A stretch of 52,445 nt of DNA, taken from assembly GCA_013138975.1 (NCBI GenBank), contig WTBR01000143.1, forward strand, positions 1 to 52,445, in the 5' to 3' direction. Position 1 is the stretch's first letter. Each line of letters begins with the position of its first letter. Shown in pieces: positions 50,166 to 52,445 of this stretch. The DNA is from Bacteroidales bacterium (GTDB lineage: Bacteria > Bacteroidota > Bacteroidia > Bacteroidales > UBA12077). Under the pieces are notes generated by a model. That model searched no databases, had not been told where the DNA came from, and saw nothing but the letters and a program-made list of their open reading frames with translations. A program made the position numbers and the translations under genes.

Positions 50166-50795
50166 ATGAAAAAAATAATTCAAATCGTATTGGCAATTAC
50201 AATTGTTGTATTAGGATATTTAGTTTGGGAGAGTATTCAAGCTCCACTTCGTTTCATGAAAGAAAAAGACTCAAGACAATTAGCTACCGTTTTAAAGCTT
50301 AAGGATATTAGAACTGCACAAGTTGCATACAAAGACGAGTATGGTAAATTTACTGCCAGTTTTGATACTTTAATTGATTTTATTAAAAATGATTCAATGA
50401 AACTTGTAAAAGCTGAAGGAGCTTTATCTGATGATTTATTAGCTCAAGGTTGGACAGAAGCAATTGCAGTGCAAGAAGGTTTAATTAAAAGAGATACTAT
50501 AAGATTGGCAATTAAAGATACTTTATTTAAAAGTCCTGATTTTAATGCTGATTTGTTATGGCAAGTACCTTTCACAGAAAAAGATTCATTTGAAATGGCA
50601 ACTGCGATGATATCAGTTTCAAAATTACAAGTAAATGTATTTGAAGCAAAAGTTCATTATGACATTTTATTACATGGCTTAGAAGAACAGGAAATTATTA
50701 ATTTAAATGATAGAATGCAAAATCAGAATAATTACCCTGGAGTAAGAGTTGGTAATATTGAAGAGCCTAATAACAATGCAGGTAACTGGGAATAA
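50166..50795 (+). CDS. Conserved membrane-anchored protein, unknown function
   Basis: A 209-residue protein with an N-terminal membrane anchor (IIQIVLAITIVVLGYLVW). A segment RFMKEKDSRQLATVLKLKDIRTAQVAYKDEYGKF is followed by a mixed domain and an Asn-rich end. The phrase KDIRTAQVAYKDEYGKFT resembles the conserved helix after the anchor in pilin-like and general-secretion pseudopilins, but no prepilin cleavage site (Gly-Phe-Thr-Leu) is visible. It is common in Bacteroidota next to DUF3822 and rsmD (recollection). Twelve bases separate it from the next gene. Confidence 0.65.
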   Translation: MKKIIQIVLAITIVVLGYLVWESIQAPLRFMKEKDSRQLATVLKLKDIRTAQVAYKDEYGKFTASFDTLIDFIKNDSMKLVKAEGALSDDLLAQGWTEAIAVQEGLIKRDTIRLAIKDTLFKSPDFNADLLWQVPFTEKDSFEMATAMISVSKLQVNVFEAKVHYDILLHGLEEQEIINLNDRMQNQNNYPGVRVGNIEEPNNNAGNWE

Positions 50796-50807
50796 GGATA
50801 TCAAAAT

Positions 50808-51656
50808 ATGCAAGATTTTGCTTTTATTGATGAAACATTAGATATTAATCTAACTCAATCATATTATTTGTCCATTCAGCTTAGTCTGAATGGACTTTCT
50901 TTTTGCATTCACGATCCGGTAAGAAAAAAATACATTGCATATTCGTACAAAAATTTCGATAGTGAGTTATCATTTGATGATTATTTAAACACTATTGAAG
51001 ATTACCTATCAAAGAATGATTTATTAAATCAAGAATACAAAATTTCTAAATTAATTTGGATCTCTAATAAAAACACACTTATTCCAGAAATTTATTTTAA
51101 ACCGAATGATTTAAAAAAGTATTTTGAATTTAATCAAAAACTTAATGAGCTTGACGAAATTCATTATAATAAACTGAGATTCGTTGATGCATATAGTGTT
51201 TATGTTGTACCAAATCAGATTGCAAATATCTTTATAAAACAATTCCAGGGGTTAAAATTCTATAATCAACAAACACCTTTTATTAACAGGTTTTTATTTA
51301 AACACCATTCCGACACAATAAAAGTATTTGTAAATATTAATGATGAATTTATTGATCTTTGCATAAGAGAGAATGGGAAATTATTGCTTTATAATAATTT
51401 TACTTTTAAAACAGATTCTGATATAATTTATTATATAATGTATGTATTTAACCAATTTGATTTAAATCCCGAAAATACGGAGTTAATATTATCAGGTTTA
51501 GTTGACAAAAAATCATCGGTATATTCAAATTTAAGAGGTTTTATAGGCCAACTTAGATTCGACAAATTATCCGAGGACTTTTCATATAGTTATACTTTTA
51601 ATAAAATTCCTGCGCATTCATTTACTAATTTATTTAATTTACAATTGTGCGAATAG
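50808..51656 (+). CDS. DUF3822 family protein
   Basis: A 282-residue protein matching DUF3822. The beginning FIDETLDINLTQSYYLSIQLSLNGLSFCIHD resembles the actin-like fold start. YSYKNF, FVDAYSVYVVPNQIAN and VFVNINDEFIDLCIRENGKLLLYNNF follow, and LILSGLVDKKSSVYSNLRG ends it. The fold resembles ASKHA ATPases without obvious nucleotide residues. Function unknown; it is conserved beside rsmD in Bacteroidota. Its end overlaps rsmD by 10 bases. Confidence 0.85.
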   Translation: MQDFAFIDETLDINLTQSYYLSIQLSLNGLSFCIHDPVRKKYIAYSYKNFDSELSFDDYLNTIEDYLSKNDLLNQEYKISKLIWISNKNTLIPEIYFKPNDLKKYFEFNQKLNELDEIHYNKLRFVDAYSVYVVPNQIANIFIKQFQGLKFYNQQTPFINRFLFKHHSDTIKVFVNINDEFIDLCIRENGKLLLYNNFTFKTDSDIIYYIMYVFNQFDLNPENTELILSGLVDKKSSVYSNLRGFIGQLRFDKLSEDFSYSYTFNKIPAHSFTNLFNLQLCE

Positions 51657-52198
51657 TTAGCGGAAAATATAAAGGAAGGCACATAAGACCTCCAAAGAAT
51701 TTTAAAGCAAGACCTACTACGGACTTTGCCAAAGAAAATTTATTTAATATTTTAAATAATAATTTTGATTTTACAGAACTTTCTGTTCTAGATTTATTTT
51801 CAGGCACAGGAAGTATTTCTTATGAGTTTGCTTCAAGGGAATGCTTATCTGTTGTATCGGTAGAAAGCAATTTTAAGCATCAAATTTTCATTAGAAAGAC
51901 TATTGAGGAACTTGGTTTGCCTAACGTAAAAACGATTAAATCTGATGCTTTTAGATACGTTAAATTCTGTAAAGATAAATTTGATATAGTTTTTGCTGAT
52001 CCTCCTTATGATTTAAAAGAAATTGAATCGATTCCCGGATTTATTTTCGAACAGCAAATATTAAAAGAAAATGGTTGGATTATTGTTGAACATGGCGATA
52101 AAACAAACTTTAGCAAACATAATGGCTTTGTAGAAACAAGAAAATATGGAGGCGTAAATTTCAGTATTTTTGAGACTTACGAAACCATTGAAAAATAA
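51647..52198 (+). CDS. rsmD: 16S rRNA (guanine966-N2)-methyltransferase RsmD
   Basis: A 183-residue methyltransferase: VSGKYKGRHIRPPKNFKARPTTDFAKENLFNIL is the substrate-binding start, VLDLFSGTGSISYEFASR the SAM motif and FDIVFADPPYD the catalytic DPPY motif. The start is a GTG at 51647 (MRIVSGKYKG) inside the end of the DUF3822 gene, so translation is coupled; no ATG gives the full N-terminus. It modifies G966 of 16S rRNA. It is the last protein gene of the run before tRNA-Asp. Confidence 0.95.
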   Translation: MRIVSGKYKGRHIRPPKNFKARPTTDFAKENLFNILNNNFDFTELSVLDLFSGTGSISYEFASRECLSVVSVESNFKHQIFIRKTIEELGLPNVKTIKSDAFRYVKFCKDKFDIVFADPPYDLKEIESIPGFIFEQQILKENGWIIVEHGDKTNFSKHNGFVETRKYGGVNFSIFETYETIEK

Positions 52199-52231
52199 TT
52201 TAAAAAAAAAGTAAAAATATTTTAAAAATCC

Positions 52232-52262
52232 TTTGGTGATTTAAAATTAAAATATACTTTTG
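52232..52262 (+). promoter_or_regulatory. Bacteroidota promoter of tRNA-Asp
   Basis: TTTG at 52232-52235 and TACTTTTG at 52255-52262 are separated by 19 bases, an exact match to the Bacteroidota -33/-7 pattern. The tRNA starts 18 bases further on. It is the clearest promoter in the window. Confidence 0.8.
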
Positions 52263-52280
52263 CAACACAATTAAACAAAC

Positions 52281-52354
52281 GGTTTGGTAGTTCAGTTGGT
52301 TAGAATACCTGCCTGTCACGCAGGTGGTCGCGAGTTCGAGTCTCGTCCAGACCG
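52281..52354 (+). tRNA. tRNA-Asp (anticodon GTC)
   Basis: A 74-base cloverleaf. The acceptor stem is GGTTTGG against CCAGACC with one G-T pair. The D arm contains GTTCAGTTGGTTAGAA. The anticodon stem is CCTGC/GCAGG with loop CTGTCAC and anticodon GTC at 52315-52317. The T arm is CGCGAGTTCGAGTCTCG. The discriminator is G. CCA is not encoded: CA then A-run follows, so it is added after processing by RNase Z (encoded at 33736-34665). Confidence 0.96.
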
Positions 52355-52355
52355 C

Positions 52356-52386
52356 AAAAAAGGGAAGCATTTAGCTTCCCTTTTTT
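52356..52386 (+). terminator. Intrinsic terminator of tRNA-Asp
   Basis: GGGAAGC and GCTTCCC, extended by A6/T6, form a 13-bp stem around the loop ATTTA and end in TTTTTTCGTTTT. It starts 2 bases after the tRNA. Confidence 0.9.
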
Positions 52387-52445
52387 CGTTTTAAATAAAA
52401 TACTCATATTTATATAAATCTCATATCAGGTTTCGAAACATTTTG

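Overview
The window is about 52 kb of AT-rich bacterial chromosome, almost certainly from a member of the Bacteroidota (class Bacteroidia; a marine or sediment Marinilabiliales-like organism is my inference). The reasons are the Bacteroidota-type promoters (TAnnTTTG near -7, almost no Shine-Dalgarno sequences), Bacteroidota-typical families (DUF4230 lipoproteins, DUF3822, SiaB/SiaC, an S1 protein with a long Lys/Glu tail) and many signal peptides ending in a Gln after the cleavage site. No plasmid or complete prophage genes are seen. A 27-codon piece of a transposase N-terminus lies at the left edge.

Left part (1-7.5 kb), accessory. A five-gene minus-strand operon encodes two DUF4230-type lipoproteins, an AmpD-like amidase with an SH3 domain but no signal peptide, and two small membrane proteins. 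It is followed by a gene-poor stretch in which an outer-membrane protein, a methyltransferase and a DUF1801 protein sit singly between related non-coding repeats, like gene cassettes.

Middle-left (7.5-21 kb), a probable specialised-metabolite or unusual-lipid cluster. It holds a FabF-like ketosynthase, a 3-hydroxyacyl-CoA dehydrogenase, a KAS III-like enzyme with an altered catalytic triad, two crotonase-fold enzymes, an AcpS-fold protein that lacks its usual metal ligands and a hotdog thioesterase. An O-methyltransferase, an LpxL-like acyltransferase, an acyl-CoA ligase and a MATE exporter follow. It uses beta-oxidation-type enzymes (hydroxyacyl-CoA dehydrogenase, enoyl-CoA hydratases) where a flexirubin or aryl-polyene cluster would use FabG/FabZ types. 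No carrier protein was recognised. The product is unknown.

Centre (21-37 kb). Two small exported proteins precede a 1029-residue ABCG-like transporter with TerB-like and FHA-like N-terminal regions, converging with a SiaB-SiaC kinase/phosphoprotein pair. Housekeeping follows on the minus strand: an RlmL-like rRNA methyltransferase, a nicotinamide-riboside salvage pair (kinase and PnuC), an S41 protease, a second SiaC paralogue, guaA, rnz, a STAS protein and rpsA. Two SiaC proteins, one SiaB and one STAS protein within 9 kb suggest partner-switching signalling.

Right part (37-52 kb). A B12-binding-type radical SAM protein is followed by a plus-strand sugar-nucleotide block (ugd, UDP-glucuronate decarboxylase, rmlA, rmlC, rmlD, phosphohexomutase; rmlB is not here), YjbQ, a cation diffusion facilitator, a RecD-like helicase, and a conserved run of hypothetical protein, DUF3822, rsmD and tRNA-Asp.

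Non-coding repeats are abundant. They include four copies of a roughly 140-bp element with inverted ends, three copies of a 160-210-bp element, two copies of an element with TATACC-type inverted ends, CTTCGACAAGCTCAG hairpins and a degenerate heptamer array. They punctuate operons and often abut stop codons.
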